A DNA stretch of 64,000 nucleotides from Colius striatus (taxonomy: Eukaryota; Chordata; Aves; Coliiformes; Coliidae). Within the stretch, counting starts at the first letter, position 1; every line of letters begins with the position of its first letter. The translations under genes and the position numbers were made by a program. The stretch is from NCBI RefSeq assembly GCF_028858725.1, contig NC_084761.1, forward strand, positions 98,667,971-98,731,970, written 5' to 3'. Positions 9,513-20,520 of this stretch are shown here, piece after piece. The notes under the pieces were generated by a model. The model did not search any database. It was not told the origin of the DNA and worked only from the letters and a program-made list of their open reading frames with translations.

Positions 9513-12500
9513 CTGGCAGAAAAAAAGGGCACAACAGCTTCACCCAAGCTCTCCAGGAGCCCACTCCCAATGGTGATTCTTGTTACGTGGCCCTTCTGAG
9601 GTCCCTCCCAACCCTTAAGATTCTGTGATATGCTCCTTCTGTGCAGAGTGTGTGTGAGCAGGAGGTGACACTACAGAGAGCAGAGTGGTGCCTGGGGAGA
9701 GTGAGGCACAGCTACACAGAGGAGATTCTGGCTGAGGGAGTGAAGGAGATGCCTCCCCAACCTCCCTGGTGCCACTGAATCCACCCCCAAGACTATGGCT
9801 GCTAAGGACATGACCAGACACCCACCTACCCCTGTGCTCACCCTCCCTGTCCCCCTCCAGAACTGCCCTTGCTTTGCTCTCCTGTTCCACAGCTGAATTT
9901 GGATCCCACCCCTTCACACAATAAATGAACAGCAGCTTGGGGGGGAGGGCAGGAAAACAATTTAGATCGAGCATCATGAAAGGACAATTAATGCAGAGGA
10001 TGCAGGTACATTAGTCCAGCTGGAACTATAAAGCAAACAGGTTTTTGCTCCTAAAAGCTTTTTGTTCCACCTCATGGATTAAGGAAAGAATGTGCTTATT
10101 CATAAACCATCTAACTGTATCTCACATGCCTCGAGGCATGTGGCCTTCATCAGGGAGTCCCACAGGTCACTGAATCCCATCCTTCTCCCACTGCTCCTCA
10201 CAGCAGGGACTCATAGAATCATTTCAGTTGGAAAAGATCTTGAAGGTCCTGCTGTCCCAGCCCTGCCCTCACCCTGCCCAGCCCAGCACTGACCCCTGGC
10301 CCTCAGCACTTCAGCTCTATAGCTTTGGGATCCCTCCAGGAATGGGGACTCCCCCAGCTCCCTGGGCAGCCTGGCACAGGGATGACACCCCTCTCAGGGA
10401 AACAGTTCTGCCTCAACTCCAATCTCAACCTCCCCTGGGGAAACTTCAGCCCATTTCCTCCTGTCTTCTCATTCATGACTGGGGAGCAGAGACAGACCCC
10501 CAGCTCACTGCAGCCTCCTGTCAGGGAGTGTCAGAGAGGGCTCCTGTGTCCCCTCAGGCTCCTCTTCTCCAGGCTCAACACCCCCATTCCCTCAGCCCCT
10601 CCCCAGCACCCTTGTGCTCCAGCCCCTTCCCCAGCTCTGTGCCCGGCTCTGGCCACGCTGCAGCCCCTCAGTGTCCCTGTGGCAGTGAGTGAGGGGCCCA
10701 GCACTGAGCACAGCCCTGGAGCTGCAGCCTCCCCAGGGCCCAGCACAGGGGACAATCCCTGCCCTGCTCCTGCTGCCACCCCAGTGCCGATCCCAGCCAG
10801 AATGCCCTTTGCTTCTTGCCCCCCTGGGCACGCTGCTGGCTCATGTTCAAACTGCCCCAGACCAAACCCAGACCCAGCACATCTCTGCTACCACCCCCAG
10901 CTCCCTCATGTCTCACCTGAGTCTCTGTCAGATGCAGAGTTGCAGCCAGGTCTACTCTCTCTGTGCCCACCATGTACTGCTGCTTGAGGAACTCTTGTTC
11001 CAGCCTCTCCAGCTGCTCTGGTTTGAAGACTGTGCGGACCCTCTTCATCTTGCAGGGCCCTCCAGACCTCCATGGCACAGCAGGTCCCAGTGAGTTGGGC
11101 CCCATGCAGTGAGACAACTCCAGACCTGCAAGCAAGAAGCAGCAACTGAAGGGGTCTGCATTCCTCCAAGCCTTGTTGATGTGCCAAACCCAACCTGCTT
11201 CAGGTGTAGCTGACATCCAAATGCAGCTGCTGGATGCACTAAAGGGGGCTGGGAGAAAATAGCACAAAGAAGAAAAGCAGGAATGTCCTCTACCCTGCCT
11301 AGGTCATCTCATCTGGGCTTCCTTTCACACAAAAGGTTGGACAAGATGATCTTTCGAGGTCTCTTCCAAGCCATCCTGTGATTCTACCCATAGGTATGAT
11401 CTAAGACAGTCCTGGATTGTCAGACCCAAAGTCAGCTCTCAGTGAGGAGAGCAGGGTTGGACCTTCCTCTGCACAGGATCTTTGTAACATCAAGATCTTT
11501 GTCCATCAAGAGCTGCCGAATGCAAAAGTCCTACCTTTGTCTCAGCCCCTAATTACAAATGTCTAAAGGCTGGAGGAGTTTTAACCCCACGCTCAGCCCT
11601 GCTTTTGCCCTTCCCGTGGCAGCTGCAGCCAGGCAGCTCAGGAGAAGGCACTAAAGCTGGCAGACTGGGCTGAGGAAGATGCCACCAGCAGGTCCCTCTT
11701 CCTTTGCTCTCAGAAGGTTCAACTGCTCCATTAAGTGTGCAGAGGCGTCAGCAGGACTAACAAGTGGATCTGGTCTCAGTCTCCCATCTGCCTGTGGCCT
11801 GATGATAACTGTAATTACCTAATTAACATACAATACAACACCAGCACCCTCACAGGACCTGAGGCACCAGTGATTCACAGAAGTCTGGATGCTCAAAGAA
11901 GCTCCTGACTGCTACCCCCAACCTTCCCCAGGAGCCACGGGGCTCATCCCAGCCACCTCTGTCCTCCTGAAGAACCTTCACAGGAGCCAGATACCTCACT
12001 GCAGCGTGGAGAAGCCAGGGAAAGAAACACAAGGAAGAATTTCTTCCCTGTTGAGGTGAGGGAGCACTGGCAGGGGCTGCCCAGATGGGCTGTGGAGGCT
12101 CCTTCTCTGGAGACATTCCAACCCAGCTGGATGAGTCCCTGTGTGCCCTGCTCTAGGTGCTGCTGCTCTGGCAGGGGGGTTGCACTGGATGAGCTTTCCA
12201 GGTCCCTTCCAACCCTTAAAGATTCTGTGACCTGCCACAAGAAGTGTGAAAGCCCAGTCCTGAAGGTGTGGGGAACCAGCACTGAGATGCAGCTGCTGGT
12301 GCCACAGCTTCGGTCCTGCCAACAGCCAGGCACACTTAAACCTCCCAAAAGAACCCACCAGCAGAGCCAACAAGACTTCTCTAGGTGGGAAGCAAAGTGT
12401 GAGGCTGCATCTGCAGGATGAGGGCATTAAAGCTCCCCACCACTGCTGCTGTGAAACCTCAGCCCCATGGCAATGCCACCTGTCCCAGATCAGCTCTGCT

Positions 12501-14295
12501 TTGGGCAGAGGTTGGACTCTGCACCTCGCCAGCCAAAGCCATCTCCCACTGCCTCAGACTACTGTGATATAACATACCAAGCTGAGTTTCTTCAGCTTTT
12601 ATGGCAACACTGCACATAATGCTGCCAGTTCTCACCCACCACTCACCTCTCCTTTAATAACTGATGCTGTGTTCCCCAGGCACAAACAGCCACCTTGACC
12701 CACACCGTTTCATTAACTGGCTGGAAGTTGTGCCTTGTGTTTAAGGCTTTGTAGCATGGAGACCTGACAGTTTAACAGCTCCAATTGCACTTCAAACCAC
12801 TTTAATCATCCAAATCGTTCCACTTGTCACATTTTTTCCCTCTCTATTTTAATACTGGGATATAACAAGTGTCATTTCCAGCATGAAACACTTGGTGGAA
12901 ATAGCTTTGCAGATTTAACTCTGTTTCCCTACCTGTACCCTTGATACAACACAAAGATTAACACATGGCTGTGCAGGTGCTGTCTTGGAAAAGGAAAGAA
13001 TAGATGAAATAGTCGTGCTAAGTAGTGTAAAAGGAGAAAAAGATTCATCAAGAGTAGCAAATGCTTTTGGTATCTGACTATTAGAGCTGTTGGGATCAAG
13101 TCAGGAGTTTCTTGTGCAAGGAAAACCTGGCTGCAGGTTTCTGCCTGGGCAATGACAAAAATGAGGCTCTGAATTCTAAAGAGATGCTTCATTTCAAGAG
13201 AAATATGCTGAGTACAGGTGCTTCATTGAAAGAAATGAGTCATTTTGCTGATAGAAAGGTGAAAACGGGGCCTGATGGATGATGTTGGCAGCCCCACTGG
13301 GTATATTTTAGCCACAAGCCAAAACGTTTCCTTCCGTGCTTTTGCATTGAAAAATAGAGGTTTTGGGGCTGGGTGCAAGGGAACACTCAGCGTTTGCATC
13401 GCAGGGACAGCAAAATGAGAGGACCAAGGAGCTTTGGTAGAAGAAGAGACCCCACGCAAAGGCAAAAGGGTGCTGGCAGCAGGGAGAAATTCCTTCTGGG
13501 GCTGAGCCTCTGGGATAAGCCAGCAGGTTTTTGGAGGCACAATGAAAACACGGTGCCTTTCTAGTACATGAAAAGGGAAATAAAAGTCCGGGGGGAGGCA
13601 AAACCACCGTTGAAATAGAGAGAGGTTGGGGCACAGGGTGGGGGGAACCGTCCCCGACCTGAAACCTTCTACTCAAGTCAAGCCTGAAGGATGTCAGTCG
13701 TTATCTGACTCTCACTGCACCCGGTTATTTAACGTTGGGGGTGAATGGGTAACGTCAGTTATCGATCGCTGCGGGGTGGGAATCTTAGGAAACTCATCCC
13801 TCTCGGTTTCCCACAGCCTCAGCTCACCTCTTCACCTCGGGCTTGGCAGGGAGGCTGCAGGACGCAAAACCACAGCCGTAGAGGGTGGGGGAATAAAGTA
13901 ACAGAGAAGAAAAAGGCATTTTTGGGGACGTGCGGGTGATGCCAGCCCAGCACCGGCCGGGCCGGTCCCCGCATCCCCCCGACCCGCATCCCCGCGCCCC
14001 GGCCGCATCGTTCCCCACCCCGCGGCTCACCTGCACGGCCCCGCGCGTTGGTGGCCGCGGCCCAGCCCCAGCCCCAGCCCCAGGCGCAGCCCCAGGCGCC
14101 CGGCAGCGGCCCCAGCGCGGCTCCGGAGCCCGGGGCCGGGGTGGGGGTCGGTGGCGCCGCGGGCCAGCCCGGGGCCGGCGGGGCGGGGGCGGCGGGGCAG
14201 CGGCGCGGCGGCTCCCGGGCCAGCAGCGCGTCGATGTGGAAAGGGGTCTTGGCCGGTGGCGGGTCGGAGCGGGGCCGCGGAGGGCTGCGCAGCAT
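9357..14295 (-). CDS. NOTO: NOTO, notochord homeobox transcription factor (complete, three exons)
   Basis: Homeodomain transcription factor of the NOT family (Xnot/floating head/Cnot1), which specifies notochord and acts in node ciliogenesis. Exons on the minus strand are 14031-14295, 10917-11125 and 9357-9512, with phases 1 and 0, giving 209 codons and a stop. Exon 1 carries [10 protein letters not shown], an Eh1-like Groucho/TLE-binding motif placed as FSVEAILA is in human NOTO. Exon 2 opens with GLELSHCMG, like GLELAHC in human. The homeodomain (about residues 115-174) begins [18 protein letters not shown] and exon 3 supplies [15 protein letters not shown]. The acidic tail is [12 protein letters not shown]5, F20, W48, F49, N51 and R53 are all present. 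The synteny SMYD5-NOTO-RAB11FIP5 supports the call. The start at 14295 was chosen because it precedes the Eh1 motif and lies about 40 bp below a TATA box. Confidence 0.94.
9590..9632 (+). mobile_element. CR1 3'-end fragment in NOTO intron 2
   Basis: Short CR1 terminus, CCTCCCAACCCTTAAGATTC, ending in the typical ATTCTGTGA. Confidence 0.7.
10207..10862 (-). mobile_element. CR1 in NOTO intron 2
   Basis: Antisense CR1 from ATAGAATCATTTCAGTTGG to the block ending near TGCTGGCTCATGTTC, about 55 bp from the exon 2 donor. The subfamily is as at 6027-7215 but without any minisatellite, so it is an in-window control for that copy. Confidence 0.9.
10917..11125 (-). CDS. NOTO: NOTO exon 2 (homeodomain residues 1-44)
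   Basis: Acceptor CTTGCAG, then [14 protein letters not shown], then the homeodomain from MKRVRTVF to LHLTETQ. The donor is CTCAG|GTGAGA in phase 0. The intron falls before the recognition helix, as in other NOT genes. Confidence 0.94.
11322..11387 (+). mobile_element. CR1 3'-end fragment in NOTO intron 1
   Basis: Degenerate CR1 terminus (GGTTGGACAAGATGATCTTT ... CCTGTGATTCTA). Confidence 0.7.
12000..12231 (+). mobile_element. CR1 3' region in NOTO intron 1
   Basis: Sense CR1 from GTGGAGAAGCCAGGGAAAG to AAAGATTCTGTGA, close in sequence to the antisense copy at 345-575. Confidence 0.9.
12232..14030. other. NOTO intron 1, unique part
   Basis: No exon is seen. The AT-rich middle (12540-13250) gives way to a CpG-rich edge next to exon 1. 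Confidence 0.6.
14031..14295 (-). CDS. NOTO: NOTO exon 1
   Basis: 88 codons plus 1 base: [19 protein letters not shown], the Eh1-like FHIDALLA, a proline/alanine-rich linker, then a GGGCTG hexamer repeat read as WGWGWGW. The donor is GCAG|GTGAGC. The linker is much more GC-rich than exons 2-3. Confidence 0.88.
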
Positions 14296-14420
14296 GGCCG
14301 GGACGCTGTGGGCGACCGCCGGCCCCCGCACGCTTATATGGAGGGAGCGGTGGGCTGGGATGAGCCGCGCTCCTATGCAAAGCGGCGGCGGGGGGGCGGC
14401 GGGGGCTGCCCCCTGGCCTG
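14296..14420 (-). promoter_or_regulatory. NOTO core promoter with TATA box
   Basis: A TATAAG box lies on the minus strand at 14333-14338, 38-43 bp above the ATG, inside a CpG-rich block. This predicts transcription starting near 14305 and a leader of only about 10 bases. Confidence 0.55.
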
Positions 14421-14435
14421 CGGCAGCACCCCCAC

Positions 14436-14660
14436 CGACACCTCTTGTTTGCCCACGACACCCCTTGTTTGCCGACGACACCCCTTGTTTGCCAGCGACA
14501 CCTGTCCTTCCACACCGACACCCCCAAAGATACCCCTTGTTCCCCGCCGACGCCCCCATAGACACCCAGACTTCCCTCCTTCCACACCGGCTCCTCCACA
14601 GACACCCCCATCCATGCCAACACCCCCACAGACAGACCCTCCAGCTTCCCTGCTGGCACC
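14436..14660. repeat. Degenerate short tandem repeat upstream of NOTO
   Basis: Repeats of CGACACCCCTTGTTTGCC, best preserved at 14440-14505, fading into CACCCCCACAGACA units. Confidence 0.65.
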
Positions 14661-15998
14661 TCCACTGATACCCTCCTGGACCCCCAGATCTTGCCCCCCA
14701 GCCAGCTGTGCTCCTTCCCCACAGACAGCAACAGCCACTCCTTCCTCACCCACACAAGACCCCCCCTTCCCCATGGACCCCCACACTGATACCTGCTCTT
14801 GCCTCATGGACAGCTTCTGCTACTCATGGGCATCCACTCCAGACACTCACCCACATGGACATTGCTCCTTCCCTCTGCCACAGACAGTCCTTCCTCATGG
14901 CCAACGACACCTTCCCCCTGCCAAGCCTTGCTGGCACACTCACCTTCCACCATGGACTCCTACAGCTCCCCAGCCTGACCCCACAGCCACCCAAACCCCA
15001 CTCTGCACCCACATCAGCCAGCTGGCCATACCCGAGGGCAGGGATGTACCCTGTGTGAGCCCATCCTGAGGCTGTGCCAAGGGAACTGTGTGTGTGTGTG
15101 TGTGTGTGTTCCTACCTGGGTGTGTCTGTGTGTACCTAGATCTGAGGTACAGGACAAACACATCAGGAGCATTGGAAATGTAACTGCTCATCTGGTTTGG
15201 ATGCTGTGATGCCCCCAGACTCATGGGCAGATGCAGATGGCACAGACCCCTCACTCAGGTGTGACTGTACTCAGCAAACACACACACACCACCCCCATAC
15301 ACCCACCCTGACACACACAACCCTTCTTGTTGTGAACCCAGCCTCCACCAGCACCAAAGTTACACTGAAAGTTCACTCTGGTGTTTGGAGGAATCCCCGG
15401 ACTGGAGTCTGAGGGTTAATAAACAGGGAGCAAAGATCCCCCCATGGGTGTTTAACATCTGTGTGCCCGGGCCAGCTGGCCCTGGGTAGGAAATCCTGCC
15501 TCACCTCGGGGCTGGGTGCTGTTTCACATCCCTTCTCCCTGCCCAGGCCCTAGGAATAGACCTTGATAGACATGAGCAGCTCTAGATTTCTGAGCATTTC
15601 AAAGCAAATGGAAATGATGGCAATGCATTATGCTGCTCAGAGGAAGCACCCTGGTGATGGCTACAGGAGGGAACCTCGGGGAAGAAGAGACAAAAGACTC
15701 CCTCAAGTTTGTCTTTAGAACACTTCTTCTCCCCCTTCTCCCCTTTAGCATCCTGTCTTCCACAATAGCTTCAAAATCAGAGAATAAATACAGCTGCTGC
15801 TTTATTGCTCCTTATCCAAACAGGCAGCCCCAGCCCTGCTGCCCTGGAACCCTGTGCTTAATTGAAATCACACGTTCAAAGCTGGGCAAGCACCGAAGCC
15901 TCCCCCCAAAAACAGCCACCACCACGAAAACAAACCCAGGGAGATTCACAGCTCCAGGCTTTGCTTGCACAGAAGTTGTGGGGATTGAAGTTTGTTGT
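14661..15998. other. Intergenic stretch with (TG)n microsatellite at 15087-15109
   Basis: No gene is seen. Besides the TG tract there is a short CA-rich stretch near 15279-15310. Confidence 0.5.
15087..15109. repeat. (TG)n microsatellite
   Basis: Eleven perfect TG dinucleotides. Confidence 0.95.
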
Positions 15999-16325
15999 CA
16001 TAGAATCATCTTGGTTGGTAAAGACCTCCTGGAGTCCCAGCTCTGCCCTCACCCTGCCCAGCCCAGCACTACCCCATGGCCCTCAGCACCTCAGCCCCAC
16101 GGCTTTGGGATCCCTCCAGGGCTGGGCACTCCCCCAGCTCCCTGGGCAGCCTGGCACAGGGGCTCACACCCCTCTCAGGGAAACAGTTCTGCCCCAGCTC
16201 CAGCCTCAACCTCCCCTGGGGCAGCTTGAGGCTGTTTCCTCTTGTCCTGTCACTTGTCATTTGGGATAAGAGACGGATCCTCACCTCACTACAACCTCCT
16301 GTCAGGGAGTTACAGAGAGTGCTCA
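15999..16325 (-). mobile_element. CR1 3' region
   Basis: Antisense, from CATAGAATCATCTTGGTTGG to CCTGTCAGGGAGTTACAGAG. Same subfamily as 10207-10862. Confidence 0.88.
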
Positions 16326-16427
16326 TGGGTCAGGCTTTATAAAACCCAGGTTTAATTAAAAGCCTGCTAAATCTCTGAATTATTATTCCTCTCTATAATG
16401 AGTTATGACTGCCACTGTCATTCAGCA

Positions 16428-16675
16428 ACAGGACAAGGGGTAAGGGGCACAGGCTGGCACACAGGCAGTGCCCCTGGCACAAGAGGAGCAAGTCCTTTGG
16501 TGCTGAGGTGAGGGAGCCCTGGCCCAGGCTGCCCAGGGAGGGTGTGGAGGCTCCTTCTCAGGAGGTTTCCAACCCCAGCTGGACACGTTCCTGTGCCCCC
16601 TGAGCCAGGGGAAGCTGCTGGGGCTGCAGCAGCTCTGCAGGGCCCTTCCAACCCCATCATTCTGGGATCCTGTGC
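16428..16675 (+). mobile_element. CR1 3' region
   Basis: Sense, from ACAGGACAAGGGGTAAGG to CCCATCATTCTGGGATCCTG. It lies about 100 bp from the previous copy in the opposite orientation. Confidence 0.88.
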
Positions 16676-18112
16676 TTCCTACGGAGAGAGATGTTGGAGA
16701 TGCTCTGTGGCTTTATGTCGTGGCTGTGGGAATGGGTGAGCCATGGACAGAGCGAGGAGTCCTAGTGACATGCTGCTGCTGGGACAGACACACAGATGTG
16801 TGAGCCAGAGTGACAGGCAACCAGCAAAACCCCACTTGCCTTTTCCCCCTCCACCCTCTCTGGCTGACCTGGCTGCCTCATGCCACGTCCTGCTTCCCAT
16901 TAGTGCTGTGTGCTCAGCTAATGCATTTCGCTCCCAAAGCTGGAAATTTTCACTGCCTGGTAATGACTTGGGAAATGTAGCACCCAGCAGCCAGGGCAAG
17001 CCCCAGCTCCTGCCCCAGCTGCTCCCAGCAAAGGGGAGATGAAAGGCTGCACCCTGAGCCTCTGCAGCCTTTTTCCTGGTGAGGTTTTGGTTGGGGTTTT
17101 GATTTTATTCCAGTTTTGTTTTTCAGGAGGGTAGAAAATAAAAGGGGAAGGGGGAGGGTGGGGGAACTTATGGGAGGGGGGGGGTAAAAGAGAATCCCAA
17201 CAACAAAACAAGCCCCCCAGCCCTTTGCAAACATCCCCCCTGAGCAAAGGGAAGGAGGTGAAAAGCATTTCCTGATAACTCCATTAAAGAATGAGGCTGC
17301 ATTAACATTCCAAGTACCTCGACAAGAGATGAAAGTGGGGAACTGGAGTTCAGCCTCTCCTTGCTCCAGATGTTATTATGGGCTCCCTGAAAGCTTTTTT
17401 TAGTTCTTTTTTTTTGCAAAGAGACAAAGATGTTGCCTACTTCAAACGGGGCTAATTGATGCTAATGACTATCAGATAGAGTGGGGGCCCTTATTCCCCC
17501 CTGCAAAGTGGAAAGAGAGAGTGCATTTTACAATCCCCTCATAGAAAACGTCCCACTCTTCAAACCAGGTTTGCTGCTTTGGGCATTTTTGTTCCTGCTT
17601 GCTGCTTTCTCTCCTCCTCCTCTCCCCCCTCCCACTGCCTCCTCTTCTCCTGGGCACCCCGCAGCTCTCACTTGTTTGCCCATGAGAAATTTCACACCTC
17701 TCCTGGGTCTGTGGGCAGAGCCTGGCTCCCTCTCCATCCTTGGCCCAGCTTGGAAAGTCCATCCCAGCGGGTGAAAGGAGGAGTGGAAATTCCCCCAACG
17801 CCACAGCAAGCACACCTGAAAACCTGAGGGGAACCTTGTGCCACTGAAACATCATCTGCACCCAGAGCATCCTTTATCAGGGAGGAGATGGGTCCCAGGG
17901 CTCCTGTTGCTGGTTAGACAGGCATGTGTGTGTGTGTGTGTGTGCTCCTCAGGGTAACTATCCCACACAGCCAGCCTAAGGGGGCTGAAAGCAGGAGCTC
18001 ATCCCTTTTGCTCTTACCAAAGGCCAAAGAAAGGGCTTAAAATAGGATGTTGAACACTGCTTTGAGTTTTTACCCATTTCTCATGTGATAACATGTGGTA
18101 ATAATAAATGAG
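16676..18112. other. Intergenic stretch with AT-rich, possibly conserved blocks
   Basis: No gene. 16910-16980 and 17270-17490 look unlike the neighbouring decayed repeats: TAATTGATGCTAATGACTAT near 17453 holds clustered homeodomain-type TAAT sites. (TG)n at 17925-17944. Confidence 0.4.
17925..17944. repeat. (TG)n microsatellite
   Basis: Ten TG dinucleotides. Confidence 0.9.
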
Positions 18113-18620
18113 AATCATAGAATCCCTGAATGGTGGGGGCTGGAAGGGCCCTGCAGAGCTGCTCCAGCCCCAGCCCCTGCTCCAGCAGCTTCCCCTGGCT
18201 CAGGGGGCACAGGAACGTGTCCAGGTGGGGTTGGAAACCTCCTGAGAAGGAGCCTCCACACCCTCCCTGGGCAGCCTGGGCCAGGGCTCCCTCCCCTCAG
18301 CACCAAAGGACTTTCTCCTTGGGTTTATCTGTGTTCCAGCTTGTGTCCATTACCCCTTGTCCTGGCACTGGCCACCACACACCAAACACTGGCCCCAGCC
18401 TCCTGACACCCACCTTTTAGGGGCTGAGCAGCATTGCTGAGGTGCCCCTGAGCTCAGGCTTCTCTTCTCCAGGCTGAACAGCCCCAGTTCCCACAGCCTT
18501 TCCTCCTCACACACATGTTCCATCCCCTCAGCATCTCGGTGTCCCTGCCCTGGCCTCTCTCCAGCACTTCCCTGTCCCTCTGGAGCTGAGGAGCCCAGCA
18601 CTGGACACAGGACTTCATAA
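18113..18620 (-). mobile_element. CR1 3' region
   Basis: Antisense, from AGAATCATAGAATCCCTG to ACTGGACACAGGACTTCA. Belongs to the subfamily with CAGCACCAAAGGACTTTCTC that dominates the window. Confidence 0.92.
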
Positions 18621-20284
18621 CCCACTATTAGGCAATGGGGAGAGTCCCCAAATCATGTGGCTCCTGGAGCTGGTGACTTGCCAGATCCCACCAAATCCCA
18701 TGGAAAGAGGAGAATGGGGCTTCATTTTCCTGGGCAAGGAGGAGCAGGGGGTTATCTCAGGGTAACTGATGTGTGTTGGCTCTGTCAGCATCAAGTCTTG
18801 CAAAGAGAAAGGACTCAGGCTGAGGATAATGACTGTGTGTCACCATGGTGCCACCCTGCCATGGCTTTGCCACCTGCCCCAAGCTCCTGGGGAGCTGCAA
18901 AGAGCTCCAGAACAAAGTGCAGGTGGCAACTGCTCTGAGCAAACCCCATCTCTCTGCAGCAGGATCCAGCCACAGTTCCTTGTGCCTTCTGGATCCTCAG
19001 CACCTCGCAGGGTCCCAGTAACAGGCGCAGACTGGGGGAGGCTGGGAGTGATGGTACCTGTGCTTTGAGGCTGCTCCCAGCAATGGGAGCCCCTGGTTGC
19101 AGGTGCCAAGAGCATGGGCAGCCCCAGACCCCTCCCTGTGAGATCCCAGTGTGGGGATGGCCACCAGCTCTGGGGAAACACGTGTGAGATGGTGGTTACT
19201 GCCCAGTGTGGTGAAAGGCCCCTGCAAGTCCCAGTGTGGGATGGGCACAAGACTTGGCAACACGGGAGTTTCCTCCAACAGTGTTATCCCAAATGCTGGC
19301 CCTGCAGAGGAGACCACCCCCATCCCTTATCCTATCCCTTATCCCACTTCTTGCTTGTCAAACCTCTCAAGAGGGAGTCAATTCCACAGGTTCATGGGAT
19401 GGAAAACCCAACCCTGGCCAAGGCAGAGCCCTGGCTCTCAGCTCAGGGGAGGCAGAGGGCAGCAGCCTTCTCAACCCCAGACAGCCAATACACACCCCAG
19501 TCACCCTTCAGACACTGGCCCCCCAGCTGCATTGTCAGGTTAATTTGGGATAATGGTCTGCAAAGCACCTCAGCCCCATCCAAGTCTCATTAGCACTTGA
19601 TAATATCAAGCATCCTGAGGAATTGCAGCTCTCCCCCCTCCTGCCCAGGGCAGGGAGCCCTGCACCCAGCTCTGGCCCTGAGACTTGCCTCTCTCATTGT
19701 CTGGTTTGTGGGGCAAAGCACCTCTCCCCTACAGCCTCAGGGCTTTCCTGTGATTTATCACCCAGACAAGATCTGGATTTGCCCAGAGTGCAATCCAGGG
19801 CTGGATTCTGCTGCAGCCTTTCCTGGGTGTCACACCCCTGAGTATCACATCTGGCCACATATCTCAGCGGATGGGAAATGAGGGATTGGGGGGGGAGAAT
19901 GGGACCTGCTGCATCCCACCACCCTCCCCCCAAAAAGAACCAGCTGATACCCTCCCCTGGAGGCCTCAGGTGATGCTCTGTGCTCATCCTGTCAAGCACA
20001 GACCTGGACACTGTGTTCACAGGGGTTGCAGTTGTGGCTAGTTAGAGCATCCCCAAACCATACATTTAAAATGAACTGGGCATGATAAACAAACCAAGCT
20101 CCATGGCAGCCCTGGGCCAGGCCCCAATGAACCAGCAGCCCACTGCTCCCTTCAATTATCTTTCTTTCCTCCCACATTGTTGTCTCCTAATGAGGAGGCT
20201 AATGACCAAAGGATGGTTCATAAGTGGTTCCCAGACTCTCCTTGCCCAGGGCAAACACGGGCCACAATAGGATCACAAATTGTA

Positions 20285-20520
20285 GGGAGAAGCCTTGGCT
20301 GATCACATCAGAAACGGTGCAGGGATTTATCTCTCTGCCTTAACAATAACAGTATGTTCTTAATCGGCACTCCAAAGGGACAGCTAGCAGGGGATCTGCC
20401 CGGCCTCATCATTAAAAGCTGGCAGCATCTTTGCTAGCGCTGCCCCTTTGTTCATCTTGCATTATTCCAAGGCTCTGGCCCCCGTTAATTCCTCTCCATC
20501 TTATTAAATCAATAGAGATG
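20285..20520. promoter_or_regulatory. Candidate conserved enhancer
   Basis: Unique sequence rich in developmental motifs: AACAAT near 20342, CCTTTGTTCATCTTGCAT (SOX-like CTTTGTT beside a POU-like ATCTTGCAT) at 20445-20462, GTTAATT and ATTAAATCAATAG further on. Conservation is inferred from texture, not measured. Confidence 0.3.

Noticed and set aside
13930-15069. 379-codon plus-strand frame opposite NOTO exon 1
   Set aside because: Antisense shadow of a GC-rich coding exon extended by a C-rich repeat; no homology.
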